From JBKHYJ01 sp046565505 (GTDB lineage Bacteria; Acidobacteriota; Blastocatellia; UBA7656): a stretch of 43,593 nt of DNA. This document shows positions 8,960-17,115 of this stretch, one piece after another. Below the pieces are notes generated by a model, which saw only the letters and a program-made list of their open reading frames with translations, did not search any database and was not told where the DNA came from. How positions within the stretch are numbered: position 1 is the stretch's first letter; each line of letters opens with the position of its first letter. The stretch spans positions 1 through 43,593 of the forward strand of contig JBKHYJ010000134.1 of the NCBI GenBank assembly GCA_046565505.1, given 5' to 3'. The position numbers and the translations under genes are program-made.

Positions 8960-10000
8960 GTGTTAAGCTTAAAAAGAATTTCATTCCTGACCGCTCTGAT
9001 TATTCTCGCCGGCCCTGCCTCGTACGCCCGCACGCAGCCCGCCCCGGAAAGGCCCGCGATGGAAAGGCTCTTCGACGGCCACAGGGTCGTCAACATCGTG
9101 GACGACTTTCTGTCGTTCTGGGACCAGGCGAAGGACGCGAGCCCCTACCGCCAGAGGCGGCTGTGGGCGCGGATGGTCGAAAACAAGCACCGCGATTATT
9201 TCGAGCGGGCCGTCTACCGCGGCGCGGACTTGAAAGAGCGCCGCGCGATGCTGAACGAGTTCCTGGTGCGCGTCGCCGGGCAGGTTGAAGCCATCCGAGA
9301 GTTCAACAAAAAAATCTCGGACATCGGCACCGGCCTTCTGACGCAGCCTTTCGTTTATTTCAAAGCGCGATTCCACGACTACCAGCAGCAGAGCGATATT
9401 TATATAGGGCTGAGCATGTTCAGGTTCGATGGGGCGGTGAGGCCGGTCGGCAACGACGCGGGCGTGCCCGACACGCTCTGCCTGGGCGCGGAGGTGCTGT
9501 CCGGCTACACGCCCGAGCAGGTCCGCGTCGCCATAGCGCACGAGTTCTTCCACCTATATCATTTCGGATTTCTGTTTCAGCACCCTTCGCTAGAGGAATT
9601 CAAGACGGCTCACATGCCATTGATGATCGAGGGCATGGCGGTCGCGGCCACCGAAGAGGTCTATCAATTAGAGCCGCGCACGCTCTACCTGCACTTCTCC
9701 GAAGAGGAGATGGCCGCGCAGCAACGCGACCTGGGCGCGAGCGCCGGGCGGTATCTGGAGCTCATAGCGAGGAACGCCCCCCCGGACGATTACGAGCCCT
9801 GGTTCACCAACGCCCAGACGGACGAATCGCTGCCGCGCGGGGGGTACTTGCTCGGCTACGAAGTGACCAGGCGCGTGCTGGCCACGTCGAGCCTCCAACA
9901 GATGGCGCGGATGACGCCCGCCGAATTGCGCGAGCATGCGGAAGAGCAACTGGCCGCCATGGCAGGGCGGGGCGTGCTGGTGCTCGGCCCCTCCTACTGA
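8960..10000 (+). CDS. secreted HExxH zinc metallopeptidase-like protein
   Basis: The frame is open from ATG 8840, but GTG 8960 is preferred: AAGGAG lies about 8 nt upstream and the product then begins with a clean signal peptide (MLSLKRISFLTALIILAGPASYA). In this 346-residue version AHEFFHLYH gives zinc ligands H194 and H198 and catalytic E195. E224 in MIEGMAVAATEE fits a third ligand 26 residues later, the gluzincin arrangement. The rest is alpha-helical and I do not recognise a specific peptidase family; it recalls DUF2268-type predicted proteases. It is probably exported to the periplasm or beyond. It ends 28 nt from the convergent DoxX gene. Confidence 0.75.
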   Translation: MLSLKRISFLTALIILAGPASYARTQPAPERPAMERLFDGHRVVNIVDDFLSFWDQAKDASPYRQRRLWARMVENKHRDYFERAVYRGADLKERRAMLNEFLVRVAGQVEAIREFNKKISDIGTGLLTQPFVYFKARFHDYQQQSDIYIGLSMFRFDGAVRPVGNDAGVPDTLCLGAEVLSGYTPEQVRVAIAHEFFHLYHFGFLFQHPSLEEFKTAHMPLMIEGMAVAATEEVYQLEPRTLYLHFSEEEMAAQQRDLGASAGRYLELIARNAPPDDYEPWFTNAQTDESLPRGGYLLGYEVTRRVLATSSLQQMARMTPAELREHAEEQLAAMAGRGVLVLGPSY

Positions 10001-10028
10001 CCCTCCCGCGCCCGAATCTCACCCCACT

Positions 10029-10442
10029 TCAAGCGGCCGCGGGCCTTGTCTTCGCCCGCCCCATGAGCGCGTCTATGCTCCAGGGGCCGGCCCCCCGCGC
10101 GGCGATGTAGAGGAAGAGGAAGCAGTAGAGCACGGCCGGCTCGCCTTGATTGATGACCGGCAGCGGGTGGCGCGGGAAGTGCGCCATGAAGTAAGCGACC
10201 GCCATCTCGCCGCTGGCGATGAAGGCTGCGTAGCTGGTCAGAAATCCCAGCATTATCATCAGCCCGCAGACGAGCTCTATAATCCCAGCCGCGCCCATCA
10301 GCGAGGCGACGGGCACGGGGGGCCTGTCGCCCGGCCAGCCGAATAACTTTTGGGTTCCGTGCATAAAGAACATCAGACCTGCGACGATCCGCAGAAGCGC
10401 GTACAGGTACGGCGCGTACTTTCCGAGAAAACGTTCCATCAT
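10029..10442 (-). CDS. DoxX family membrane protein
   Basis: This 137-residue protein has four hydrophobic segments and the DoxX-family look: LRIVAGLMFFMHGTQKLFGW near the N-terminus, then MGAAGIIELVCGLMIMLGFLTSYAAFIASGEM. Two adjacent ATG codons follow an AGGAG site, so the start may be 10442 or 10439. DoxX-type proteins are small inner-membrane proteins often tied to quinone or thiol redox chemistry, but the biochemical role of this branch is not settled. It is transcribed towards the zinc-peptidase-like gene and divergently from the acyl-CoA dehydrogenase gene. Confidence 0.88.
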   Translation of the reverse strand: MMERFLGKYAPYLYALLRIVAGLMFFMHGTQKLFGWPGDRPPVPVASLMGAAGIIELVCGLMIMLGFLTSYAAFIASGEMAVAYFMAHFPRHPLPVINQGEPAVLYCFLFLYIAARGAGPWSIDALMGRAKTRPAAA

Positions 10443-10460
10443 TAAGCTCCTATTCGATTT

Positions 10461-10489
10461 TTGTGAGATAGTTTAAGCCAGAATATGAT
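10461..10489 (+). promoter_or_regulatory. putative promoter of the acyl-CoA dehydrogenase gene
   Basis: TTGTGA (10461-10466), a 17-nt spacer and TATGAT (10484-10489) lie in the divergent region between DoxX and the dehydrogenase, about 120 nt before the latter. The -10 match is 5/6 and the -35 match 4/6. Confidence 0.4.
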
Positions 10490-10608
10490 AATTAGCACGG
10501 GCGGAACGGCCCGCAACGCCCGGCCGCGCCGCCACCCGGTTTGACTGGCGGCCGCGCGCGCCGATACAATCGGCCATCCGCTCAAATGACCTTAAGGAGA
10601 TACACGCC

Positions 10609-11766
10609 GTGGATGAACTTCTATCGAAAGAGAACCTCCGTTACCGCGACCTCGCGCGGCAGATAGCGCGCGACCACGTGAGGCCCATCGCCGCGGAACT
10701 CGACCGCACGGGCGAATACCCGTGGGGCGTCATCAGGGCGCTGCAAGACGCCAAGTTGATGGGCATGTGGATTCCGAAAGATTACGGCGGGGCCGGCTCC
10801 GGCCTGCTCAACCTCTGCATAGTCGTCGAAGAGATATCGCGCGCCTGCGGCGGGATCGGCTGCACTTACGTGGTCAACGCGCTGGGGTCTCTCCCGATAG
10901 TCCTGGGCGGGACAGAAGAGCAGAAGAAAAAGTACCTGCCCGACATAGCCGCGGGCAAAAAGCTCATAGCGTTCTGCCTCTCGGAGAAGGACGCCGGGTC
11001 GGACGCGGGCAGCCTTCAGACGAGGGCGGAGCGCGACGGGGACGAATACGTCATCAGCGGCGATAAGAAGTGGACCACCAACGGGGAGGCGGCCAGCATC
11101 TACTCCGTCTTTGCGACCGTCAACGCCGAGCGCGGGACGCGGGGCGTGACGGGGTTCATAGTAGAGCGCGACACGCCCGGGTTCGAGCTAGGGAAGCGCG
11201 AAGACCTGATGGGCATCCGGTGCGTGCCCGTCAACGAGACGCATTTCAGGGGCGTCCGCGTGCCGGCCGATAACCTGCTAGGCGGGGCCGAAGGGCGCGG
11301 GTTCAAGCACGCTATGATGACGCTAGACGTGGCGCGCCCGTTCGTCGCGGCACAGGGGTTAGGCATCGCGCAAGGGGCGCTCGACCTCGCGCTCGAATAC
11401 ACGAAGCATCGCCAGCAGTTCGGCCAATCGATCGCCTCGTTCCAGGGCATTCAATTCATGCTCGCCGACCTGGCTACGCAGGTGGAGGCCGCGCGGCACC
11501 TCGTCTACGCCGCGGCGCGGGCGGTGGACGCGGGCGTGAAGGACGTGTCGAAGATTTCTGCCATGTCGAAAGTCTTCGCGACCGACACGGCTATGAGGGT
11601 GGCGACCGACGCGGTACAGTTGTTCGGCGGGTACGGCTACTGCCGCGATTACCCTATCGAAAAGTATATGCGCGACGCCAAGATCACGCAGATATACGAG
11701 GGCACGAATCAGATTCAGAGGATGGTGATAGGGCGCGCGCTGATTCGCGAGGGCGCGTCCGCGTGA
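10609..11766 (+). CDS. acyl-CoA dehydrogenase (FAD-dependent)
   Basis: This 385-residue protein has the usual length and order for an acyl-CoA dehydrogenase: helical N-domain, beta-domain with FCLSEKDAGSDAGS and KKWTTNG (FAD and substrate contacts), and C-terminal helical domain. E364 in QIYEGTNQIQR is at the position of the catalytic base of short- and medium-chain enzymes. It desaturates acyl-CoA at the alpha-beta bond and passes electrons to electron-transfer flavoprotein; no etfAB lies nearby. The start is GTG 10609 with AAGGAG 9 nt upstream. A strong bidirectional hairpin follows. Chain-length specificity is not readable. The ScfR-like regulator near the right end is a conceivable but unlinked regulator of such genes. 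Confidence 0.95.
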   Translation: MDELLSKENLRYRDLARQIARDHVRPIAAELDRTGEYPWGVIRALQDAKLMGMWIPKDYGGAGSGLLNLCIVVEEISRACGGIGCTYVVNALGSLPIVLGGTEEQKKKYLPDIAAGKKLIAFCLSEKDAGSDAGSLQTRAERDGDEYVISGDKKWTTNGEAASIYSVFATVNAERGTRGVTGFIVERDTPGFELGKREDLMGIRCVPVNETHFRGVRVPADNLLGGAEGRGFKHAMMTLDVARPFVAAQGLGIAQGALDLALEYTKHRQQFGQSIASFQGIQFMLADLATQVEAARHLVYAAARAVDAGVKDVSKISAMSKVFATDTAMRVATDAVQLFGGYGYCRDYPIEKYMRDAKITQIYEGTNQIQRMVIGRALIREGASA

Positions 11767-11839
11767 CAGCCCGGCCGCGACAGAAAGGCGCGGCCCCGCG
11801 CCTGACCGCCGCCGGGCGCTGTCACTTATTCCAAAAAAA

Positions 11840-11880
11840 CGGGAGGGGCCATTGACCCCTCCCGCGTAGTTTTTATTTTA
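11840..11880. terminator. bidirectional intrinsic terminator
   Basis: A perfect 9-bp stem (CGGGAGGGG / CCCCTCCCG, 11840-11848 with 11856-11864) has a 7-nt loop. A T-rich run follows on the plus strand and an A run precedes it, giving a U tract when read on the minus strand. It separates the convergent dehydrogenase and outer-membrane protein genes. Confidence 0.88.
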
Positions 11881-11914
11881 GAGTACGCGGCCTGGCGATT
11901 ACCGCGAGCCGCCT

Positions 11915-12490
11915 TTACTGCAATCTGAAAGTTATGCCGGCCTGCGCTCGCAGGTTATGAAACCACTCGCCTTCGGCGCGCACGGGGATGTAATCGAGCT
12001 GGAAGACTCGTACGCCTATGCTGTCGGTCACGTTGACATCGACGCCGCCGCCAAAGCCCATCGCGAAGTTCGTACTCGACCCGAAGCTCCCGAAATCATC
12101 GGAGGTCGTCTTCGACCTCACCCCGCCGACGAGCGCATGCGCGAAGCCCGTGACGCTGCCGCCGCGCGCGTAAACGCGCGGGCCGAACAGGAAGATGAAT
12201 TCGTTCACTTTAACGTCGCCGACGCCCAGGTCTATTTTCTTTCGGTTATAGCTGAAGTCGCCAACAATACCGAAGTTCCTGGAAAGATTCCCCGCGACGC
12301 TGAAGCCCACCCCGTGGAAGCCTTCGCGGTTGTCGAAGAAGTCTGAGAGGTCCCCGTCGAGGTCCGCGCCGGTGTCTACGCTGAGGTAGGAATACCCGCC
12401 GAATATCTCGGCGGCAGGATATGTGTCTTGCGCGCGCGCAGGAATAGCAGCGACGAATAGCATCGCTGCTAACATCATCATTTTACGCAT
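11915..12490 (-). CDS. outer-membrane beta-barrel protein (OmpA-like barrel / OMP_b-brl)
   Basis: This 191-residue protein has a cleavable signal peptide (MRKMMMLAAMLFVAAIPARA, cut after ARA) and then alternating-hydrophobicity strands: AEIFGGYSYLSV, VGFSVAGNLSRNFGIVGDFS, EFIFLFGPRVYA, and a terminal AQAGITFRLQ. The short eight-strand barrel size and glycine/aromatic spacing fit the outer-membrane beta-barrel superfamily. It probably lies in the outer membrane and supports a diderm cell. Its AGGAG site is about 8 nt before ATG 12490 and a promoter-like pair sits upstream. Function beyond barrel formation is unknown. Confidence 0.85.
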   Translation of the reverse strand: MRKMMMLAAMLFVAAIPARAQDTYPAAEIFGGYSYLSVDTGADLDGDLSDFFDNREGFHGVGFSVAGNLSRNFGIVGDFSYNRKKIDLGVGDVKVNEFIFLFGPRVYARGGSVTGFAHALVGGVRSKTTSDDFGSFGSSTNFAMGFGGGVDVNVTDSIGVRVFQLDYIPVRAEGEWFHNLRAQAGITFRLQ

Positions 12491-12554
12491 TGAGTTGTCT
12501 CCTGGAATTCTAGGAATAAGCCTTGGATAAGGCCCCCATCAGCATCCTGATGAA

Positions 12555-12584
12555 AGAATACCACACGGCCGGCTCCACTGTTAA
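12555..12584 (-). promoter_or_regulatory. putative promoter of the outer-membrane protein gene
   Basis: On the minus strand TTAACA (12579-12584), an 18-nt spacer and TATTCT (12555-12560) lie about 65 nt before the start codon, matching consensus at 5/6 and 4/6. Confidence 0.45.
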
Positions 12585-12887
12585 GAATATACTGGTCGCT
12601 AGAGCGGGGCGCTGAGGCCGGCCCTGTGCGGGTTGAGTCGGCGGCGAATCAGGGGGCGGCCCCTTCCCCGGCGCCCGAACGGAACGATCCGGCCAGCCGC
12701 CCATGAATTTTTATGGGCCAGCCGGCGAAGAAAGTTTCCGCGCCGCCGGGGCGTTCTCTTATGCGGGCGGAGGCCGTAACGGCCCAGGCCCATGAGCCAA
12801 TAACGGCCGCCTTCCCGCCGATGACGTGACGTTTCTTTGTATAGACCCCGGAGTGTGGCCGACCGCCCGGCCTTTTTGGTTTTCTTG
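12585..12887. other. gene-free intergenic stretch
   Basis: I see no credible gene here. A small hairpin (GCCCAT / ATGGGC, 12699-12718, 8-nt loop) is flanked by a directly repeated GCCAGCCG. The short minus-strand frames in this region are GC-rich and arginine/proline-heavy and look like chance. Confidence 0.45.
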
Positions 12888-12896
12888 TGTTATGAT
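12888..12896 (+). promoter_or_regulatory. possible extended -10 promoter for the small Cys-protein gene
   Basis: TGTTATGAT carries TG one base before a 5/6 -10 box. There is no good -35 box. It lies about 115 nt upstream of the small gene at 13012. Confidence 0.3.
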
Positions 12897-13011
12897 TGGA
12901 CTGTCACAATTAACCTGAGTAGGGCTTCAGCCTGTGAGGCGCGGATAAGCTAGTACCACATCCCTTCTTACCAGCCACAGTCAATCTCAGCTAACGCGGA
13001 AAGGTACGCTG

Positions 13012-13284
13012 ATGAGAATTTGTGAATTCTGTTTGCAGTTCCGGGAGGACGAAACATGCGCCTATGGGCTTCGCTTGCCTAAGTCGATGCACTGTCGTGA
13101 GTTCGACCCGGGTATGGAAAAATTCTGCTCCAACCCGGCCGACTTCGCGGGCGCGGGCCAAATCATTCAGATGGCTACATTCTTCGGTATCAAGGGGGCC
13201 GAGCTGAAGAAGATCAAGCTGATGACCCCAAAACAAGACGACAGTAGAGCGGAGGGAGATGAAAGGAGCACTTATGGCGGATAA
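13012..13284 (+). CDS. small Cys-rich protein, possible zinc binder
   Basis: I do not recognise this 90-residue protein. Its N-terminus has CEFC (C4, C7), then C16, an H27-C28 pair and C39: enough ligands for a zinc or iron-sulfur site in the first 40 residues. The middle part (about 45-70) is mixed hydrophobic and lysine-rich, and the last 15 residues are charged. A GGAAAGG site lies about 7 nt before ATG 13012, which argues for a real gene. Its 3' end overlaps the next gene by 11 nt, so the two are probably co-translated. Nothing in the context names a role. Confidence 0.62.
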   Translation: MRICEFCLQFREDETCAYGLRLPKSMHCREFDPGMEKFCSNPADFAGAGQIIQMATFFGIKGAELKKIKLMTPKQDDSRAEGDERSTYGG

Positions 13285-13519
13285 GCTAAAAGACGGCACG
13301 ATGGTCACGCACACGGTGAAAGGCTATTCCGGCCAGATATGCGGCACGACCAGGATGAAGGTACATTTCGAGCACCAGGCGGACTCCGAGGAGTATAGAG
13401 TGCTGGTCATCGCCGACGGGGAGAAGCAGATACGCGTCGCGTCATCAAAAAATCTTCAGGTCGATGAAGGGGCCGCGCCTGTCGCCAAAAAGAGGAAGTC
13501 CCCCGTCACAAAAGTTTGA
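13274..13519 (+). CDS. small basic protein of unknown function
   Basis: This 81-residue product begins at ATG 13274, with AAAGGAG 5 nt upstream; an in-frame ATG at 13259 lacks such a site. It is beta-rich (DGTMVTHTVKGYSGQICGTT, then EEYRVLVIADGEKQIRVAS) and ends in a lysine-rich tail (AKKRKSPVTKV). The pattern suggests a small SH3- or KOW-like barrel with a disordered basic tail, which could bind nucleic acid, but this is inference. The overlap with the upstream Cys-rich gene predicts translational coupling and a shared function. Confidence 0.62.
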   Translation: MADKLKDGTMVTHTVKGYSGQICGTTRMKVHFEHQADSEEYRVLVIADGEKQIRVASSKNLQVDEGAAPVAKKRKSPVTKV

Positions 13520-13599
13520 CCCGTAAGGGGGCTGAGTCTGTAACACTGAAAGCCAGGCTCTAGCCGCCTTTATACGACCTGCTTCTTATGGCAAGGGCC

Positions 13600-13620
13600 G
13601 GCCCGGCGAAATTTCGGGCC
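13600..13620. other. hairpin between convergent genes
   Basis: GGCCCG and CGGGCC form a 6-bp stem around a 9-nt loop in the 144-nt gap between the small basic protein gene and the convergent SpoIID-like gene. No T run follows, so its role as a terminator is uncertain. Confidence 0.3.
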
Positions 13621-13663
13621 GCCCCGGGCGCATGAGATTCTTTCCCGAAAGGAATCCTTCCCG

Positions 13664-16078
13664 TCAGTACACTTTCTGTACCCTCACGTTCGTGTAGTAC
13701 TTCTGAAGGATTGCGGTGTAGGAGTAGCCTTCTTTAGCGAGGCCGTAAGCGCCCGTCTGGCACATGCCGACGCCGTGACCCCAGCCCCGGCCCGTGAACA
13801 CGAACGCAGTCACGCGGCCCTGCGGGTCAACCTCGCGATCTACCACGAAGAAGTTCTCCTTCAGCCCGAGCGCGTTACGAATCTGCGGCCCGCGGAGGCG
13901 CGAGCGGCCCCCCGGCCCGGATACTTCCAGTTCGAGCACGCGGTTTGAAGTGCCGAGCGTGACGGGGGCCATCTCTTCGATGTCGCCCACGTCGATGCGA
14001 GACCGCAGAAGGCGGCGGCGCATCTCTTCGGCGCTCACACGCTCTCGCCATTGCGCTGCGCTTGAAAAACGGTCGCTCGACGCGCCGCGCTCGGAAGGCG
14101 CGGCGTCGATAAAATCGACGCGCCCCGCCGCGTTGATGTGGTATTTGACGCGCTCGCCGCCTACGAGCGTCAGGTGATCGACGGCGTAACCCTCGCCCGC
14201 GATGCTGCGAAACAGCCAGGCGTTCTTATCTACCTCAAAGCCATCCGGCTCGTCTTGCGCCGGGGGATCTTGCGAGGGCACTTTTCGCGCCGCGGCGTCC
14301 CTCGACGTGTAATGATTAGTCTCCCCCGCCCCGCGCCCGGCGGCGGCTTGCCGCCCGGACCTATCCGCCGCGGCTGACGGCGCGATAATCAATCTCCCGT
14401 TTTCGGCCGCTTGCACGGTTTGGGACTTGAGATCGCCGGCCCGCGCGGGTTGCAGCTTCAGATAAAAAGCGCGCGCGAGAGTTTCAATCGCATAGCCGCG
14501 CGTGACGGGCAGGCGAGAATCGAGGCCGCCCTCGGCCGGCGGCCGGAGAATGCCTTCTTTCAAAAGGAGCGCCGCGCCCGCGCGGGCCGCTTGCGGCGCG
14601 TTGCTCGCCCCGAACCCTGCCAGTATGTAATCGACATCGGCCGGCGTCAGGATCAGACTCGCGCGGTTATCGCCGTAGATGGCAGAGGCCACGAGTGAAG
14701 CGAATATTTGTACGCGCGTCACGTCCCCGCCTGCGGATTGGAGTTTACCTTTTTCGGCCAGCCGGGCCGCGTGCTCCGCCCATCCCTTTATCTCGCCCGC
14801 TTCGGCCGAGCCTCGCAGGTAACTGGCCGTCACGCGGCGCGGCAGCGCGAATCCCAGCACTTCAAATAAAGCGACTTCGCGGGTAATGGCACGGCCGTCG
14901 GCCCCCACGACCTGCTCGGCCGTTCGGCCGGACGTTATGTCGTGACCGGCGAGCGAGAGGCGGCCGGGCGAGCACGCGACTGAGCGCAGATAAGGCAGCG
15001 GCTTTCCGCCGAACACCTCTTCGTTGTTCTCCGTGCGCCCGCCGCAGTTCGCCGTGTAGACCGCCTCGATTGGTGAAAGCTTACCGTCTTCGCCCGGATA
15101 AAGAGCGACTACGCCGCGCGTTTCTTCGACGGCGCGATCAGTCAACGCTTGCTCGCCGGTCAGGCCCGCGTAAACTTGCGAGCGGGCGTCGTCGCGCAAG
15201 TCATACCCTTCTTCGCGGAACTGACCCCTGTGCGCGAGCGCGTAAGTCCGGGCGGCGACCGCTTGCGCCTTCAGCGCCTCTATCGCGGGGTAAGGACCGG
15301 GCGGAAGCTCCATCGGCACGACCCCGCGCAGGTAGCGTTCAAGCGGCAGCGCGTTGACTACGTTGATCTTCCCGCGCCGGTTGAGTATCAGGTGAATCTC
15401 TCCGCGGTATTCATTGCCGCCTACGCGCACGCCCCGGCCGGGATGCGCGTATTCAGCTTCACGCGCCGCGATGATGAGCCCGTCCTCGCTTGACGAGATC
15501 ACGCGGCCCGATTCGACCGCGACGACCTGCGAGGCGCGCCGATTCGGAGTCGCGCCGACGGCGCGATCAGAGGCGGCCGTCGAGCGCGGCTGCGATTTCG
15601 ATTTCGCAGGCTTGTCGTTTACGTCCGGCCTCGTCCGTGACTCGGGAGGCTGCGCGGCTTTAGGCCGGTAAACGGCCTCGCGCGAGTCGGCGGCCGGCGG
15701 TTGTCTTATCTCTACGCGCACCGCCGCGGTAGCCGCCTCCTGTCCGTCACGCTCATCCGCCGTCGGGCGACGAATCATGAGGCCGGTCGAAGAGGCGAGC
15801 GAGACCGAAGTCACGTCTGTCATCAGGCCGACGCGGATGATGGGGCCGTCGGCGTCATCGTTCTGCTTGCCCGCGCCGACCCTGCGCGGGCGCGTCAGGC
15901 TTGAATCGTCGCCTTGTCGATAATTCTGTTCGCTGCGGTTTGTCGAAGGCGTGTCGGACGAAAATTTCTGCCCGAGCGCGGCCGCGTTCGCCCCGCCGAG
16001 CGCGATGCATAGGCACGACACCGCGACCCCCCGAGCAAGCTCGCGGCGCGAGCGCCCACCTCTATTAATTGCGGGCAT
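13664..16078 (-). CDS. SpoIID/LytB-domain protein, split by a long insertion
   Basis: This 804-residue protein has a hydrophobic export segment (about 12-35), a low-complexity linker (about 40-185) and then a SpoIID/LytB domain. In sporulators SpoIID is a lytic transglycosylase acting on glycan stripped of stem peptides; related proteins occur widely in non-sporulating diderms. The first half holds VVPMELPP with E257, aligned with the catalytic Glu, and the segments AQAVAARTYA and YTANCGGRTE. The second half, GWGHGVGMCQTGAYGLA, comes only at about 765-781. About 390 residues lie between, including a helical part (ADVDYILAGFGASNA..., about 485-560) that might be SLH-like. The start is 12 nt after the TonB-like gene, so they are probably one operon. 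Confidence 0.85.
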   Translation of the reverse strand: MPAINRGGRSRRELARGVAVSCLCIALGGANAAALGQKFSSDTPSTNRSEQNYRQGDDSSLTRPRRVGAGKQNDDADGPIIRVGLMTDVTSVSLASSTGLMIRRPTADERDGQEAATAAVRVEIRQPPAADSREAVYRPKAAQPPESRTRPDVNDKPAKSKSQPRSTAASDRAVGATPNRRASQVVAVESGRVISSSEDGLIIAAREAEYAHPGRGVRVGGNEYRGEIHLILNRRGKINVVNALPLERYLRGVVPMELPPGPYPAIEALKAQAVAARTYALAHRGQFREEGYDLRDDARSQVYAGLTGEQALTDRAVEETRGVVALYPGEDGKLSPIEAVYTANCGGRTENNEEVFGGKPLPYLRSVACSPGRLSLAGHDITSGRTAEQVVGADGRAITREVALFEVLGFALPRRVTASYLRGSAEAGEIKGWAEHAARLAEKGKLQSAGGDVTRVQIFASLVASAIYGDNRASLILTPADVDYILAGFGASNAPQAARAGAALLLKEGILRPPAEGGLDSRLPVTRGYAIETLARAFYLKLQPARAGDLKSQTVQAAENGRLIIAPSAAADRSGRQAAAGRGAGETNHYTSRDAAARKVPSQDPPAQDEPDGFEVDKNAWLFRSIAGEGYAVDHLTLVGGERVKYHINAAGRVDFIDAAPSERGASSDRFSSAAQWRERVSAEEMRRRLLRSRIDVGDIEEMAPVTLGTSNRVLELEVSGPGGRSRLRGPQIRNALGLKENFFVVDREVDPQGRVTAFVFTGRGWGHGVGMCQTGAYGLAKEGYSYTAILQKYYTNVRVQKVY

Positions 16079-16090
16079 ACAGGACCACCG

Positions 16091-17077
16091 TTATGGAAAG
16101 TAATAGAGCGTCACTCTAAATGAGGGTAGATCGCCTGCGCTTTCGGGGTATCCCTTAAAGGGGCTAGCTATATATATGGCCTCCCTGCCTCTCGCGTCAA
16201 GCCTCGGGAAGCCGGACGAGCGGACCAGCCTTAAGTCTTGAATGCGCCCGTCGCGCCTCAGCTTAAGCTCGAACACTACGGCCACCTTGTCGTTGAGCAC
16301 GTCCTTTATATAGTCGCGCAGGAGAAGGGCTTCATTCTCTTTGATGATCTTCGCACGGACGTAGGCGACGTATTGGCCCTGGCTCGACTGCAAGGCGAAG
16401 ACGTTCGACTCCTGGCTGTCGCCGCGCCGCGCGCCGGCTTGAATCGCCTCCTGGGAGGTGCTGGGCGGCGACGGCGCGCTTTGCCTTTGCGAGGGCGGCG
16501 GCGCGGGAGAAGTCGGCTGCGCGGCAGGCGTTTGAGCGATCACGGGCGAATCGGGCCGCGGCGCACCCGAAGGCGGCACGGGGGTCGTCGCGGGCGGCGA
16601 CGGCCGGCCGGGCGGAGAGTTGACCTCGCCTTTATTACCCCGACCGCGGGCAGCAGCCGCGCGCCTCTCAACCTCATCGGCCGAAGGGAGCGCCGCATCA
16701 TTCCCACGCCGCGCGGTCGGCCTCGGAGACCGAGATAGCAGCCGAGTATCGTCGGAGTTGTCCGGGTCGAACTGAAGCCTGTTGATGTCCGCTCGTTCTA
16801 TGGACTCGGGCGGGGGCCGCACTGTGTAACGTTCGGGCGGCGGCGCGACTTCGGCGAACTGCACAAGCTCGGACTTCTTCCGCGCGACGGCCTTGCGCCC
16901 TTCCGTGGACCATAAATCGAGCTTGATGATCGCCGCATAGAAGATCAGGTGGAAGACGACAGAGAATGTGAGCAGAGCGGCGAAGCGGCGGTCGCGGGCG
17001 GCGCGCGGCAGGAACGACCCGGGGGAGCCGCCATCGCCTTGCGAGTCTTCGATATATTTGTCTAATGTTTTAAGCAC
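16091..17077 (-). CDS. TonB-like protein with C-terminal TonB domain
   Basis: This 328-residue protein has the TonB layout: a short cytoplasmic N-terminus, one membrane segment (about 33-53, LLTFSVVFHLIFYAAII), a long Pro/Ser-rich periplasmic linker (about 75-215) and a C-terminal TonB-type fold (VVFELKLRRDGRIQDLRLVRSSGF, ending ESAGDLPSFRVTLYYFP). TonB passes proton-motive energy from ExbB/ExbD to outer-membrane receptors; none of these partners is in the window, so it may serve a remote system or act in envelope assembly. The start is GTG 17077 with no clear ribosome site. It lies 38 nt after the beta-lactamase-like gene and 12 nt before the SpoIID-like gene. Confidence 0.82.
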   Translation of the reverse strand: MLKTLDKYIEDSQGDGGSPGSFLPRAARDRRFAALLTFSVVFHLIFYAAIIKLDLWSTEGRKAVARKKSELVQFAEVAPPPERYTVRPPPESIERADINRLQFDPDNSDDTRLLSRSPRPTARRGNDAALPSADEVERRAAAARGRGNKGEVNSPPGRPSPPATTPVPPSGAPRPDSPVIAQTPAAQPTSPAPPPSQRQSAPSPPSTSQEAIQAGARRGDSQESNVFALQSSQGQYVAYVRAKIIKENEALLLRDYIKDVLNDKVAVVFELKLRRDGRIQDLRLVRSSGFPRLDARGREAIYIASPFKGYPESAGDLPSFRVTLYYFP

Positions 17078-17115
17078 TACGACTGTTTCAGAGTCGGGGC
17101 CCCCGGCCGCGCCGT

